Positions 24,014 through 35,915 of a DNA stretch of 64,000 bases are shown piece by piece. Numbering within the stretch: the first letter of the stretch is position 1; each line of letters begins with the position of its first letter. Under the pieces are notes generated by a model, which saw only the letters and a program-made list of their open reading frames with translations, had not been told where the DNA came from and searched no databases. Source of the DNA: Gymnorhina tibicen (lineage: Eukaryota; Chordata; Aves; Passeriformes; Artamidae); the NCBI GenBank assembly GCA_013399875.1, contig VXAZ01009309.1, forward strand, positions 3,530,396-3,594,395, given 5' to 3'. A program made the translations under genes and the position numbers.

Positions 24014-24130
24014 TTCCTCTGCTTGAAGAACATCCGGACCTTCCTCAAAGTGTGTCACGACAAGTTCGGGTTAAGGAACAGCGACCTCTTCGATCCCTTT
24101 GACCTCTTCGACGTGAGGGATTTCGGGAAG
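24014..24130 (+). CDS. VAV2: VAV2 coding exon 2 (CH-domain part), internal exon
   Basis: VAV proteins are guanine-nucleotide exchange factors for Rho/Rac GTPases acting in the cytoplasm and at the membrane below tyrosine-kinase receptors; the N-terminal CH domain helps hold the protein inactive. This 117-bp exon reads 39 codons with no stop, phase 0 at both ends. The translation starts [20 protein letters not shown] and ends [15 protein letters not shown], the last helices of the CH domain, about residues 69-107 of a protein of roughly 880. [11 protein letters not shown] and FDLFDV(R/Q)DFGK are shared by all VAV paralogues. [12 protein letters not shown] and LFDPFDLFD point to VAV2; from memory VAV1 and VAV3 have an E-A before FDLFD and different residues after RTFL. 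The acceptor is a long pyrimidine run ending CAG and the donor is AAG|GTAAGA. From memory human VAV2 has NSE where this has NSD. The preceding and following exons were not found in the window. A retrocopy is unlikely because both splice sites are intact. Confidence 0.94.
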
Positions 24131-24136
24131 GTAAGA
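24128..24136 (+). promoter_or_regulatory. VAV2: Splice donor of VAV2 exon 2
   Basis: AAG|GTAAGA matches the U1 donor consensus closely. Reading past it in frame leaves VAV homology at once: the protein should continue VIS..., whereas the genomic frame gives VRVHS and then a stop. This confirms that 24130 is the exon end. Confidence 0.9.
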
Positions 24137-25301
24137 GTTCACTCCTGAGCTCCTCGGAAGGGATGAGTCTGAGGCACTGGGGCTGCTCCCCGGGCTTGTG
24201 CTCCAGGTTTGGGATGAAAATACGAAGGTTTTGGGGTTTTCTGAGCAGCTTCTGAGGACTGGGCTCCTGCTCTCCTATGCTCGTGGTGTATTTAGGATTC
24301 TGCTGTGTCCTCAGTGTATTTAGGGGTTGATTTGGTACATTTTGGGGGTTGACTCTGCTGTGTCCTCAGTGAAGGGGGACCAAGCCTTCAGGCTTTTTGA
24401 TTTAGATTACAAAGTCTCTGGGATCAGTCTCTAAAGGATGTGACCAATGTGTTTTTGAGAGGAATCAAACCTTGCACAGGGCCCACACCTCGCACACTCC
24501 TTCCCCACCTGCTGCCACCTCTGCAGGGTGAAATAACTTGGCTGAAATTGCCTCTGATTTTTGCCACGTGGCTGGTGAGCGTCTGTGGGGTCAGGGAGTT
24601 TCAGGGCAGGGTGAAACGAGTGCCCTGAGCTTCTCAGGAACGCGCTGCTGTCAGTGATGGATGGCACCAAACACCGAGCAAGGAGAACTCTGCCTGGTTT
24701 TGACAAGTGGCTCTCGTTCTGATCGCCCGGCTTTGACACCGACTGCGTCAGGGCTGATGGATACAGGGCTCAGGGAAGCCATTACCCAGGACAATTGCCA
24801 TATTCTTCAGCAGAAAAGGTGATAAAAGATTTATTAAAGCTCTGTATTGTTTTACCTGTTCCGAGCTGCCAGACATAAGCTGCTGGAAGGCATCTTCCCT
24901 TCTGATTATCCAAGGAGTAGATTTTCACTGCTGATGGGGATATATTATTTGATATTTATTGCCTAATTTATTTCTGGACCATTATGTGGAATGTGCAATT
25001 GCAGTGCCTTGTTTTATGAGGGTTTTTTTGATTTATGGAATACAAGGAGGCAGTTGTTGTTCTGGGAATATGAATGCACAGAAGGAACCTTTTGGGCTGG
25101 GGAAGGAACTGCTGCTAATTAAAATGCTGCTTTATCGTCACATTGTCTCTTGGTTTGTGCAGTTTCAGATTGCCTCTGATGCCTGTTAATAGGGCCTGGT
25201 GTTCAACCCTGCTGGAACACATCAGCTGATGAGCACAGTTTGGTTTCCTTTCTGGTCTGCTTAGGGAGCAGCTCTTCCCTCCCCCTGCTCACTTTTCGGG
25301 G

Positions 25302-26096
25302 GTGCATTCAGCTTTGTGCCTCGGAGAGGTGATTGGCCACTCCCTCTTTCCTCATGGCAATCTGGTTTTTTTAGGAGACTCGGGAAAGAAATGTGTCATA
25401 AACTTCCAAGAGATCCAAATGTGCTTTATTGCCTGCATCGTGCTTGTTTTCATGTTGTCGTCATCCTCAGCCAACCATAGAAAATGTGGGAAGCACAGAT
25501 TCTACACAAAAACCTCTTTTTTTTATCAGCTTGGTGGAGGTATCAGCTGTCCAGCTCTGCACCACCCTAAATCCCTCTGGAAGCCTGTCAAAACATTCCC
25601 ATTGTCTTCACCACCTTTCATTCCCACATCATCCTCAGATCTGCGTTCAGCAGTGGCAAAGCAAATAAACAGGGAAAAATCTGCTGTGGACCAGAGCTCC
25701 TTTTCCGTTTTGAGTCACGGTGAGAGCAAAAGGAGTCTCAAATCCACGTCCCCGCTGGCCAAACACAGACTTCACGCACAAAAAATTCTCCCTGGAGCTA
25801 TTCACTCCTCAGATCAATGGTATTTTTTTGGGCACAAGACACTCACACCACGTAAGGAGGCGTTTCTGCCGGAGCACAGTAACAGCCGAGCGTTAAATTG
25901 CAGGGAGGCTTTGGTGGGGTGGTGTTGGGTGTTTCCTCTCTGGATGCCACTGGGAGAGTTATTCCTCTCCTCCAAACCAAAAGGCCACTGGGACAGCAAT
26001 TACCAGCAGCTTTTGGGATTGCTGGAGTGTAATTACCGAGGAGAAAGCCGGGGACTGGCGTTTCTGTGGTGCCAAGCTCTGCGTAAAGGGCTTTGA
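25302..26096 (+). other. Unexplained 264-codon open frame in intron 2, probably non-coding
   Basis: Starts at an ATG at 25302 and runs to a TGA at 26094-26096. It has one hydrophobic segment near residues 41-55 (MCFIACIVLVFML) and is otherwise Ser, Lys, His and Leu rich with no low-complexity bias. I recognise no domain. No promoter, poly-A signal or repeat-derived origin was identified. Length is more than expected by chance in balanced sequence, but the whole window offers many trials. Recorded as an open frame and not as a gene. Confidence 0.12.
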
Positions 26097-26729
26097 ATCT
26101 TGGGGGTTTTTTAGTGTTAGAAAACCACTGGTGCTTTAAAAGAGGATGAAAAATCCGACGCCTCAGTCTCGCCTTGCCCAGCTGTTATTCTGAGAGAGGT
26201 TTCCACGTTTCCATCGCTCCTTTTGGCTCCTGAGCCGGGGCTTCTGCAAGGAGGAGCTGCCGGGGGATCGCTGGAGCCCCTCCCAACGGAGCGGCTGTGC
26301 CTGGGGGGGCTCCCTGAGTCCAGGAACGTGTGGGTTTTGCTTCTCCCTTGAGTTTTAAGCTTGGGAAGCTACTTTTTGCTGTCAGCAGGGTAACAGCTGG
26401 TGAAATGGGATAGTGAACCCTGTGGGCTTCTCCAGCCAAATCCCCCCAGAGCTGGAGAGCTCCGTCTCTGGCTCCGTGGGACGCCCGCCGGGGAATGGGC
26501 TCCTGCCAAATGCGTGCGTCACCTTCCCTGTGATCTGCAGTGTCTCCCCGCTCCCCAGGGGAGCCCAAAGGCCACTTCCAGTTGCTCATGGCCAGTTGAA
26601 ATTGCTCACAGCCAGCTCTTTTTCTCCACGTCCAGTCATTAGGCAATCCTGCTGCGGTGGGGGCCGTGCTGTGCTTCACGGCAGAGGTTTCCAGAAGTGA
26701 CCCCAGATGCTGCTGTCTGCATTTCTGCC

Positions 26730-27270
26730 CATGCCCCTTTAAAAAAATGTAGTTACATTGCTTCCTACCGGTTGGCTCTTAATTATTTTTGAAAATTTGA
26801 TCCCTTTAAAGTGGCTCGGAGCTCTCCACAAATCACCAGTGGCATCTGCAGAAGTGTTTTCTCCGTGGCTGCAGGACGCAGGAGTAAAACCCCAGTTCAT
26901 ATTTCCTCATCCCTAATGAGGGTCTGATTCTGCAGGGTTGCTGTGCCCAGTCTCTGTTAGTACAGCCTGGCTCTTAAAAAAAGAAATGAAATAAAAAGCT
27001 GGTGCTCATGTACTGTGTGTTGTTACACATTTAGTAGCAGTGATGGTATAAAATCAAACTCTTATTGGACTTGCTAATTTATTGGCACCAACTGCAATGA
27101 CATAAAATGTACATAAATATGGATTAAACTCTTTATTACTCTATTAGTCAGCGTGATGGTAGCCAGGTTCATTAAAAGGAGTTACTCATTTTAAATAACT
27201 TGCAGTAATGTACTTTTTTTTTTTTAAGAAATATAGTTCAAATATTCATAAACCTGTGGAGCGTGCCATT
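26730..27270. promoter_or_regulatory. AT-rich block, possible conserved non-coding element
   Basis: Distinctly AT-rich compared with its surroundings and free of CR1, with homeodomain-like TAATTATTTTTG, GTACATAAATATGGATTAAAC, CTCTATTAGTCAG and TTTTAAATAACTTGCAG. AT-rich islands of this kind inside GC-rich avian introns are often conserved enhancers, but this is a composition argument only. Confidence 0.25.
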
Positions 27271-27376
27271 TATTAGCCCCCCGCTCCTCTCCGCCCTCCT
27301 GACGTGGATTTAATCGTCCTGAATTCCTTTTGAAGTTCTTGCTCTGCTTGAAAAAGGCTTTTTTTTTTTTTTTTTT

Positions 27377-27422
27377 NNNNNNNNNNNNNNNNNNNNNNNN
27401 NNNNNNNNNNNNNNNNNNNNNN
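27377..27422. other. Assembly gap (46 N)
   Basis: Forty-six N directly follow a run of 18 T (27359-27376). The gap most likely stands for an unresolved poly-T or low-complexity tract. Its true length is unknown. Confidence 0.97.
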
Positions 27423-30400
27423 ATAAGGGTCTCCCCTCCCCTGCCCCACAGATACGAAACGATGCTGTTCTAAAAACGAAAAAGGGAAGCGATTCACAGG
27501 TCGGCTGAAAGAGGAGGAGATGGTGGTACTGAGATTAAAGTCGTGATTTCCACTCTGGTTCTGGTGCAGAGGCTGGGGAGAGAGAGTTGCACCCACCTCG
27601 CAGCGGGAGCAGGGGTCGGAGCAGGGTCTGGGTCAATCCCTCTCAGCTGAACCCACCGAGCTTTTTGCTGGTGTGTGGCTGGGGCAGGGCTCGAACGTGG
27701 CTTATCTCGTGTGTCTGGAGTGCCAGGGAGGGGACGTGGGTGGTGGGGAGGTGGCCCCAAGCCTGGCACGCTCTGGTGGCTGTGCCAAGAGCTGCCCTGG
27801 AGGTGGGAGTGAAATCAGAGTTACAGTGAAGGGTGCCCTTTATAAATTCAGAGTGATTGCTCCGTGTATTCAGGGTGTTTTTAGTGTAAGGGTGTCCCCT
27901 TCCTCCTGCTGATGGGTTGGTGTGGATCCCTCTTGGAAAGCTCTGGGGGGACCCAGGCTGTCCTCCCTGGGTGCTGTTTGTCCCCAGTTCCATCCCCAGC
28001 ACCCTGGCTGGAGAACCTCCCACGTGAGGGATCCCGCCTTGGGATCCCGTTTGGATGGGTCGGGACAACTCTGGAGGGGCTCAGCTGCCACAGCCCCCCC
28101 CATCCCTCTCTGTCACACCCCACCCTGCTGCCAGAGAGTCAGAAAACTCCGTTTTCTGCGGGGTTTCAGACAGGAGGGTGGGGAGCGTTGTCAGAATTAC
28201 TTAAGGGATTCATAACCGAGAGTTGGTGGTTGGCGTTTCTGTTTCTCTGCTGAGAATTCCCCTCCCTCCAGCATCTCCGGCGTCATGTGCGAGCCTCCAG
28301 CCCTGCAGCAGTATTTTTGAGGGTGCCTTTTTAACACAGTTTGGGCAGAGAAAAGGGGGAGATTTATATGAATTAATACAGGCGGGTGAAAACTGCAGAG
28401 CTTTCGGATGAGCGGCTGCAAACCCAGTGCCAGCTGTGACCTGCTGGTGGTGGGAACAGCTCCTCTTCTCCCCTTTTGACTTTTAGGGGTTTTTTCCGAC
28501 CTCCTGGAGCCAAGAACATGTTAAAAGCTGTGTGTTTTCTCTCTGCACCGCCGAGTGCATGAAGCAATAGTGTCTGGGAGTGGAGAGCAGCGCTTGGCAG
28601 CCTTGCTGGACGTCCCATCCCGGCCCTGTCCCTTATTTTCACAAATCCCCGAGGGCCCAGGCAGCCGGACGGGGCTTCCCGTGCTGTGGCCCGCTGTGCC
28701 AGCTCCTCAGATGGCTCTGTGGCATTGGCTGCGTGCCCAGGGGGATCCTGTGGCAGCTGGGAACATCTCAGATCGCTGTGTCACCACGGCGGGTGGGGAG
28801 GGAAGCGAGGAGAATTCTCCAAAAGAAGGGCGTGTATATTTTATATGGTTTTTTTTAAATTCCCGAGGGAGCAGTAGAGTAACTGGCCTGCAGAGAGATT
28901 TTGGTGTGTGTCATTGCCTGGAAGAAACCCACTTTAACCCCGTGCCTGCCCAGTGCTTGCTGTCACTTTGTCCCCACCGAAGAAGGAGCCACGGGTGCGC
29001 TCCGTGCCCACGCCGGGGTTTTTCCCCGAGCCTTTGGGGCCGCAGTTTTTGGCCGAGGGAGAATCCCCAGCTCTGGGGTGGGGAAGGCAGCCCTGGATGC
29101 CTGTGCAGGGCTGTGACTGCACCCAGTTGATGATTAACTCCCCATTGCAGGAGCTGTGGGTGATGTTTGTTCGTCAGGTGCTCGGCCACCTGTGTTTGAA
29201 TGACCTTGCTGGAGCTGTTCTGGAGATCTGGACATCGGGATGAGGGCTCCAAGTGGCAAAAGCAGCCTGGAGCAGCACGGGCTGGGTTCGTTCTTCCCTC
29301 CCTTCGCCATCCTGAGGGTTCCTTTGGGCTTGGGAGCTCATGGTCCGGAATTGGGGTGCTGCAGGGAGCCTCCTGCCCCCGGTCACCCTGAGGACAGCGG
29401 TGGGGCTGCGCGGGCAGGCGCGGTGTGCCCGGCCCCGATGCTGAACTTCCCCAAAACACGAGCACGGGATTACAGATCTCTGGGGCCGGTCAAGCCTGAA
29501 GCAGACATCACCTTTGGCCGTGCCAGGGCCATTCCCAGGGTGGTGTTTGCCTTGAGGGATGTGGTGGTGCAGCCACTCCTCCCGTAATGGACATTTTTAG
29601 GCTCCAAATCCTGGTCATTTCTCCCCGCTCTGAGCACTGCCCTGGTAGAGAACGGATTTTCCCAGTTGCTTGGGAAGTGTTGAAAGGGCCAGGCCTGGTG
29701 TGTTTTGGGGTGTTCAGGGCTTCAGAAGCAGGACCACAACCTCAAACCGTGCTTAGGCAACAAGCTGCTGATAAAAGCCAGTTAATCTTTCACTGCACGC
29801 CGAGGGCAGAACCTCTGTGACACTCGTGCCAGGGGGGCAGCTGGGAGCCGAGCCACCAGCCTGTGGCCTTGGTGTCACCTCCCGTCCCACGGGCTGAAAC
29901 GAGAGTGGTTTCCTCATTCCGCGTGGAAACTCCACATCCCACGCAGTCCCAGTGGCCCCCCGGTATTCCCTGCAGGAGCAGCTCTTGGTTGCGGCAAATT
30001 CTCCACTTTCCCCCCCTTCCTTTCTCCCCTCCTTGAAACTCCAGGCTGTCCATGGATGCGCAGCTTCTCAGTGCAACCGAAAGAGCCAGAAATGTTCATT
30101 CTGGGAAGTTTTGCCTTTTTTTCCCCCCTGCCCCCCTTTTCTTGGCTGCTTTCCCCAGTATTTTTCCAAGGGGTCACACTGAGGGGTGTTGTGTTTCAGA
30201 TCAAACAAGTACGGGCAGGATCTTTTGTAACCCTCACAGCCTTGACGGGAGAGTTTTGCTGTCGGGCCTCGAGCAGTGATGGAAGTGCTCTGACGTGCAA
30301 GGAATCCGAAGTATTGATCAGGACATGGATAAATGCATATCCTTAATGTGCATGAAATTGATTTCCTTGTACCTTCGTGATTTGTCCAAGTTCTCCTTGC

Positions 30401-32366
30401 GTTAATTTTAGACAAGATCAGGGAGAGAAGGATCTTTTTTTACTTCGGAAAAAAACCCCAAGTGTTAAAACAGCTACAAGTGTGTCTCCAAAAAACTGGG
30501 ACGGGGGATGCCAGGCTTTTTTTTTGGGTGATCCAACGATTCCTGGCCATTGTGTGGTTTCGTTCGAGCCTCCTTGATTATGTCACGGGGTGTTTGAGGC
30601 TTCATGATACCGTGAACATCGCTGGGGGTGCAAGATGCCAACAGGCAAAGCCAGGCTTTGTGTGCCTTGGTGCTGGGAGTGCATCTCTCATCACTCGAGC
30701 TGGACTGCTCAGCATCACGTGCTCTGGGAGAGGAAGGAAATACATCCCGGCTAATGTCACTTCAGGGACTCTCGGAATAAAAGGAATTTTTTTATTCTGT
30801 AATGAGCTCTTCTGTTTCTTCATTAAAACCTTCATCCTCTTGCGACAGCGATGGCGAGGCTGTCCCGAGGTTACAAATACCAAACGCTTTGGGTTTTGTA
30901 AACAAAGCAATTATTTATTTTCTATAATTATTATATGTAACAGATGTTTTTACCTAATTATTTTTCAGTAATTGTAATTATTATTTGCAAGTAATAATTA
31001 ACGTTTCTTGAGCCAGATTAACACGTGGGTGTGAACGTGGTTTGGTACAAAGTGAAACTGTCAGGCCGAAAGTTCTGGTGTGGCTGAACTCCACAACCCG
31101 CAGTGCTCAGAGCCCAGCATCTTCCCTGTGAAATGGGGTAAAAAACTGAGGGGGAAGAAGCTTCTGTAGGAAACTGCGACTTTTCTTGGGGCAGAGGTGA
31201 GTTGGTGGAAGTGAGCACATTGAAATATCCCACCTGGACACGAACATCCTGGTGCCAGGAGGAGCCTGGGTGTCCCGTGTCCCATCCCCAGGATATCCCA
31301 GGATTGGGGTGCTCCGAGGGAGATGGAGATGGGCTGTGGCTGGTGAGGCTGGGCCCTGCCATGCTCCTGCCAGATCCATATTTTACGTTGGGAAGCCACT
31401 CACTGGAAGGGAAATGTTGGTGTTTCACAGTAAATAAGCAGCTCAGACACAAATGTGTTGAAACCTGTGTCAGCAGAGCGTGGGCTTGGTGAGGTCGGCT
31501 GCTTGCACCCCGACTTCTCACCGAATTCTCCTCTCATTCTCCTGTGCTTGGAGAGACTTCAGGGTGTGGAGACTGTGCCAGGCAGGGACAGCTTTAGAAA
31601 CCAGGGATGGTGGGGAGGTTCCTCAGCTCCCTCCCACGCTTCTTCATGGGGGAAAGCTAAACGGGAAAGAAAATCCATCTTGGACTATTTCATTCCCCTG
31701 GCTGTCAGAATGGGCTGCCTGTTTGTTCTTGGAGGGCTTCCAGATAGGGGATTTTTTTTTTTTTCCCTCCCTCTTTTTCCTTCAGAAATTAAAATATTTC
31801 TTCAAGAACTCCCTGTAGGTTTGTGATCCCTCCCACCTGCCTGCTGCAGGATGGGTGTGGACATTGGGGTGCACTCACAGGAGGGGTGGGGAGGATGGTG
31901 AGGGTGGAAAGGGTGGAAAATTCCAGGAATACCCTGGAGCTGCAGGGTATTGGGATGGTCTTTCCGTGCTGGGTGCAGCACACAAAGAGCTAGGTGCTAA
32001 CACAGGACCCCGGGGCTGGTCAGGAACGATTTGCTGTGAAAAGCTTCCCTCTAAACATCCCAGGGGAGGCTGGAATGAGCAAGACCACCTGCAAGGGCAT
32101 CTTAAATCTTCATTTCCCCTTGTTTTCCAGCTTTTCCTTGCCTGGTTCCAAAACCAGGGAGGTGGTGGTTGGACATCCTTTCCTGTCTGGAGCAGGACAA
32201 CATCCCTGGCTCGCCCCCAGTGCTTGGCTGCTCCTCTTAATGAGCCTCAGATGGTGCTGCTGCAGAAAGTTCATTTACACCGGGTGTTAATGGTGTGTGA
32301 GCGAGAGTTCCCCTCTTCCACATCGTTTTCTTCCTGCTAATTAGGGACCAGAGCATAATCGTGGTG
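27423..32366. other. Intron 2 sequence, no gene seen
   Basis: Roughly 5 kb without a recognised repeat or exon. 30780-31020 is strongly AT-rich (TTATTATATG, AGTAATTGTAATTATTATTT). Frames of 191 codons at 28555-29130 (+) and 184 codons at 28911-29465 (-) overlap each other, are Pro/Gly/Arg rich and show no domain, so are treated as chance. Confidence 0.6.
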
Positions 32367-32610
32367 GCAGGACAGCAGCCACCGCGCAGCCTGGGCGAAG
32401 CTGACGGTGCGGCATCGCCGGGCAGAGATTCTGATTCCTCCTTCCAGGCCTCTCTTTTTCGTCCTTTTAGGAATTTCTGAGCCAGCGNGCAGGACAGCAG
32501 CCACCGCGCAGCCTGGGCGAAGCTGACGGTGCGGCATCGCCGGTCGGGGGTTCTGGTTCCTCCTTCCAGGCCTCTCTTGTTCATCCTTTTAGGAATTTCT
32601 GAGCCAGCGC
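32367..32610. repeat. 122-bp tandem duplication with N at the junction
   Basis: Copy 1 is 32367-32488 and copy 2 is 32489-32610; both start GCAGGACAGCAGCCACCGCG and end AATTTCTGAGCCAGCG plus one base. They differ at a handful of sites (for example GGGCAGAGATTCTGATT against GGTCGGGGGTTCTGGTT, and TTTTTCGTCC against TTGTTCATCC), roughly 94% identity by eye. The last base of copy 1 is the single N at 32488. The unit keeps several CpG (CACCGCGCAG, TGCGGCATCGCCGG) and is open on the - strand, where the two copies give similar peptide text (SFAQAARWLLSC), but it resembles no protein I know. Confidence 0.93.
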
Positions 32611-35600
32611 GGACTTGACCCGGTCGTTTTTTTGTCACGAGTGAGGCTTGTGAGGAGCCTGTATTGAGTGAGGGAGAGGCTGAGGGAGCTGTGGTGGGGA
32701 TTTCACCTCCCTGGCCAACAGACAGTGGGGATTTCACAGCCTGGGAAAGTGTTGGTGTTGGTTGAAAAGTGGCTCAGCACCTGGACGTGGAAGGCCTGGA
32801 AGGAACGTGGCAGTCGGAGCCAGCAGCCTGCACGTCCTCGTGGAGTTTCCCATCCTCATCCTGGGGCAAGGCTTCATTTTGGCGGGCGTAATTTCGATGC
32901 CAGCCGGTGGTGAGAAGCGGTGGCAGGCCTGCTGCTATCCCGCATCTCGTGGGAGCAGGGAGGCAGCTCCAGAGCTGCTGGCGCTGTGCGTTCCTTGGAG
33001 ATGGCGTGGATGCCACCCCCGCACGGGGCAGCGGCTCCCGCGCAGGTGAGCACTCTGGATTTTGTGCATCTGATCGAAAATGCGCACATCTCCGCGGAGA
33101 AGGGACGCAAAAGTGGAGCTTTGTGGAGTTTCCTCAAGGAAAAAAAAAGAGGAAATTTTTCTTCCCCTCACGCAGACTTCACCCAGACCTTTCGGAGCGC
33201 GCTGAGAATTAAAGCGGGAGGATTTTGAGCGCGGTGTGATCTCAGGGGTGTCCCTGTGACAAACTGCTGTGCTCAGGGCACGCACCAGAGACAAAACAAC
33301 CGGAGGTGGTGCTGGGGGACTGACTGAAATGAGCTCTGGGAGAGCCAGGGTGTGAGACAGCCGCTCCCCTGCCCGTACCTGAGCCTGATGGAGTGCAGCA
33401 GCTCTCCGGCGGGAGAGAGAAACTCGCTCTTCCGAGCCAGTGGACTGCGAAGATTATTGAAAAAAATTGAATATATTTCTTTCATGCGGAAATAGTGCTG
33501 CAGTCCCTGTACAGAGAGATTTATCAAAGGGACCTCTGTGCTCCAGCAGCGGGGCTGAGATCACAGCTCGCTGCAGATGTGAGTTGAGCTGACTGAGTCC
33601 CACTTATAGTGGCTCTGAGTAACCATTGTGCAGTGTCCTGAACCCCGCACACCAGCCCTGCTCCCGGGCTGTCCTCACACAAGCCAGACTTGCACAGCAA
33701 ATGAGTTTTTCTTCAAAACTGAATTTTCTGGCCCCTGGAAATGCCCCAGCGAAGCTGGCCGGGTGGGCTCTGCAGTGGGCACTCCAGCGTGGGATGCTGG
33801 AGGGCAAGCAGAGCCCTCCAGTTCCCTGGAGAGGATGCTCCAGTGGCCAGGGAGGTGCTGGAGATGGATCCGCCAGCATGTGGGTTTGTCTGGTTCTGTT
33901 TCCTTTTTTCAGCAGGGCTGTTCCATCCTGGTACAATAGAGATGATTTAAAGCATATTCAGATGATGCAGCAATTTGGGGGGGTTCTGATTTTTGTAGAC
34001 CTAGGTGACAGCTCTGCTGTGAGAACCTGATTTTTTGGGACTGAGTGCTCAGTGGGATTAAACTTTAATGATGTCTCAGATTTATTACTCACGAGGAGAG
34101 TCTGCAGCAGGACCTTGAATGTGTTGGCCTGGAAGCAGAAAAGCCCCACTGACCTTGGTGGCGTGCGTGAGGTACAGAAGGCAGCCGGGTCTGGTTCATC
34201 GGCCCCGTATTTGATCTCGAAACAAGAAATTCCGTTTAAAAACGCTCCTGCATAGAAAAACGGAGAGCTGGGAAGCGGAGAAGCTTTTGGTCGAAGTCCA
34301 GCCTGCAGGGATGCTGTGAAGGACTCTTGCCTTGGGGCCTCACTGGACTCTGGGTGTTTGCTCGGCCCCGTTCCTCCGCCAGCCAAGTCCCCATGGGAGC
34401 CTTGCTGCCTGCCCTCCCCCTTGCCCTTTTTTTTTTTCTTCACAATATCATTCTAATTACTGGAGTGTGAAGAATTGACTCCTAAAACGCCTCTTGGCAA
34501 ATTCCGTTTGTGCATTGATGAAATGTCCAGCCCGTCCCGGGACACGGTGGCCGTTCCGCTGCCTGGGGATCCTAAATGCCAACAGGAGGTGGGAAAGGGA
34601 AGAGAAAATGAGGGATTTGGGGGAGGGAGAAGGGTTGACCCTTGTTTGCTGGCATCCTGCTGGGCTGTGTTTGGACAGGGCTGTTTCTCCTGGGGAGCTG
34701 CCAGATGTGTTTTTTTTGGGGGGACAAACTGGGACTGGCTGGGACAGCTGTGGGTGCAAAGCTCTGAGAGGAAGCTCAGGAAAGGGGTTTGCGGGGAAGT
34801 TGTGGGGCTGGGGGTTTTGGGGATGTCCAGCCCTGAACCCTGCAGGGAACAGGGATTTTTGTGGTGGTTCTTTGTGGTCACATCCTTTTGCCTTCTCACC
34901 ACGGTTGTCCCTTAAGGAAGGGACTTCCTGGCTCTTCTGGACCTTCTGCTGCCTGGCTGGAGCATGGGCTTGCAGAGAATTCAGGGGTTGTGGCTTAGGT
35001 ACTTTCAAAGTGAGTTATTTTAAAACCAGCACTACTGTAGGGCTGTTTCTGGAGGGTTTTTCTTTTTTCAAGTGAGTAGGGAGCCCTCGTGCAATGCTTC
35101 AGGCCTTTTCTGCATTTCCAAGGGCATAAAAACTTGAAAAAGGACACTGAAAACTCAGTTAGCGAGGAATTGCAAGGTTTGCAGGGCTGAGGCTTGAATT
35201 AAAATGCCAGAGATGAGGTTTTATTCATAATAAATGGAGACTGGGCAGCTTTGGAGCAGGTCCTGATTCCAGAGCCCTTGTGGTGGATGCACTAAGCAGA
35301 CTCGTGCAGGAAAATTACAGATTGCTCCTGTCTGGGTTGCCCTCACCCCTCAGTTTGCAGCCTGGCAGCTGGAGAGGGGAGCAGGGATGGGATGGGGAGG
35401 TGGTTTTCCCTTGGGATGCACGAAGGACCTGGGGACTGGGCTGGCCTGAAGCACAGCGGCTTTGGCTACCGTGAAGTCTCCTCCTTTGGGATCAAACCCC
35501 CCGGAATCCTCCTTGAAGGGTGGATTATGGACTACAGAGGCTTTTGGCTGGATCCCAGTTGGTTTTGCCGGATCAGTGTTCTCTGAGAGGGAGCCAAAAT

Positions 35601-35829
35601 TCATCCCCACAGCTCTGCCCTGTGTGGGACAGGGGCTGGTGGCCAGGCTGGGCAGGGGAGGGGACAGCCATATCCACAGTGGGACCTGGCAGAGGGGTGC
35701 CCCAGCCCCAGTCTCCCACTGGGGATGTGCCAGGGGCACCTCTCCCACCTGCACAGCTGCTTTGGGGGCATAAAGGGGTTTCACTGTCCCTGGCAGGAGC
35801 GCTGGGCACACCCCGTGCCTTACTCTTTC
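32611..35829. other. Intron 2 sequence, no gene seen
   Basis: No repeat family or exon recognised. 32880-33240 is CpG-richer. A run of T (about 34428-34437) and GGGGGG near 34720 are the only simple sequences. Overlapping frames of 149-193 codons on both strands at 34453-35075 show no domain and are taken as chance. Confidence 0.6.
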
Positions 35830-35915
35830 AGCGCTGGGCTCGGCAGCGCTGGGTTAATGGCAGGACTGGGTGGTCCTGGAGGTCTTTTCCAAGCTAAATG
35901 ATTCCATGGATCCGT
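35830..35915 (+). mobile_element. CR1 LINE 3'-terminal fragment (sense)
   Basis: CAGCGCTGGGCTCGGCAGCG, CTGGGTTAATGGCAGGACTG and GGAGGTCTTTTCCAAGCTAAATGATTCCATGG follow the sense 3' tail of avian CR1, including the terminal ATTCYATG-like octamer region. About 85 bases only. Confidence 0.85.

Larger units (their letters stand above)
24131..27376. other. Start of intron 2 (inferred); long sense frame included
   Basis: No second VAV2 exon was recognised. A 55-bp-spaced duplication of TCTGCTGTGTCCTCAGTG occurs at 24299-24316 and 24354-24371. 24780-25060 is AT-rich. A 264-codon + strand frame at 25302-26096 has balanced amino-acid composition but no family resemblance, and no plausible splice or promoter context was found. 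26720-27260 is AT-rich and described separately. Confidence 0.55.

Noticed and set aside
32237..32737. Repeat-containing protein frame on the - strand (two SFAQAARWLLSC segments)
   Set aside because: The repeated peptide reflects the 122-bp DNA duplication, not protein selection; 122 is not a multiple of three, and the N breaks the frame.
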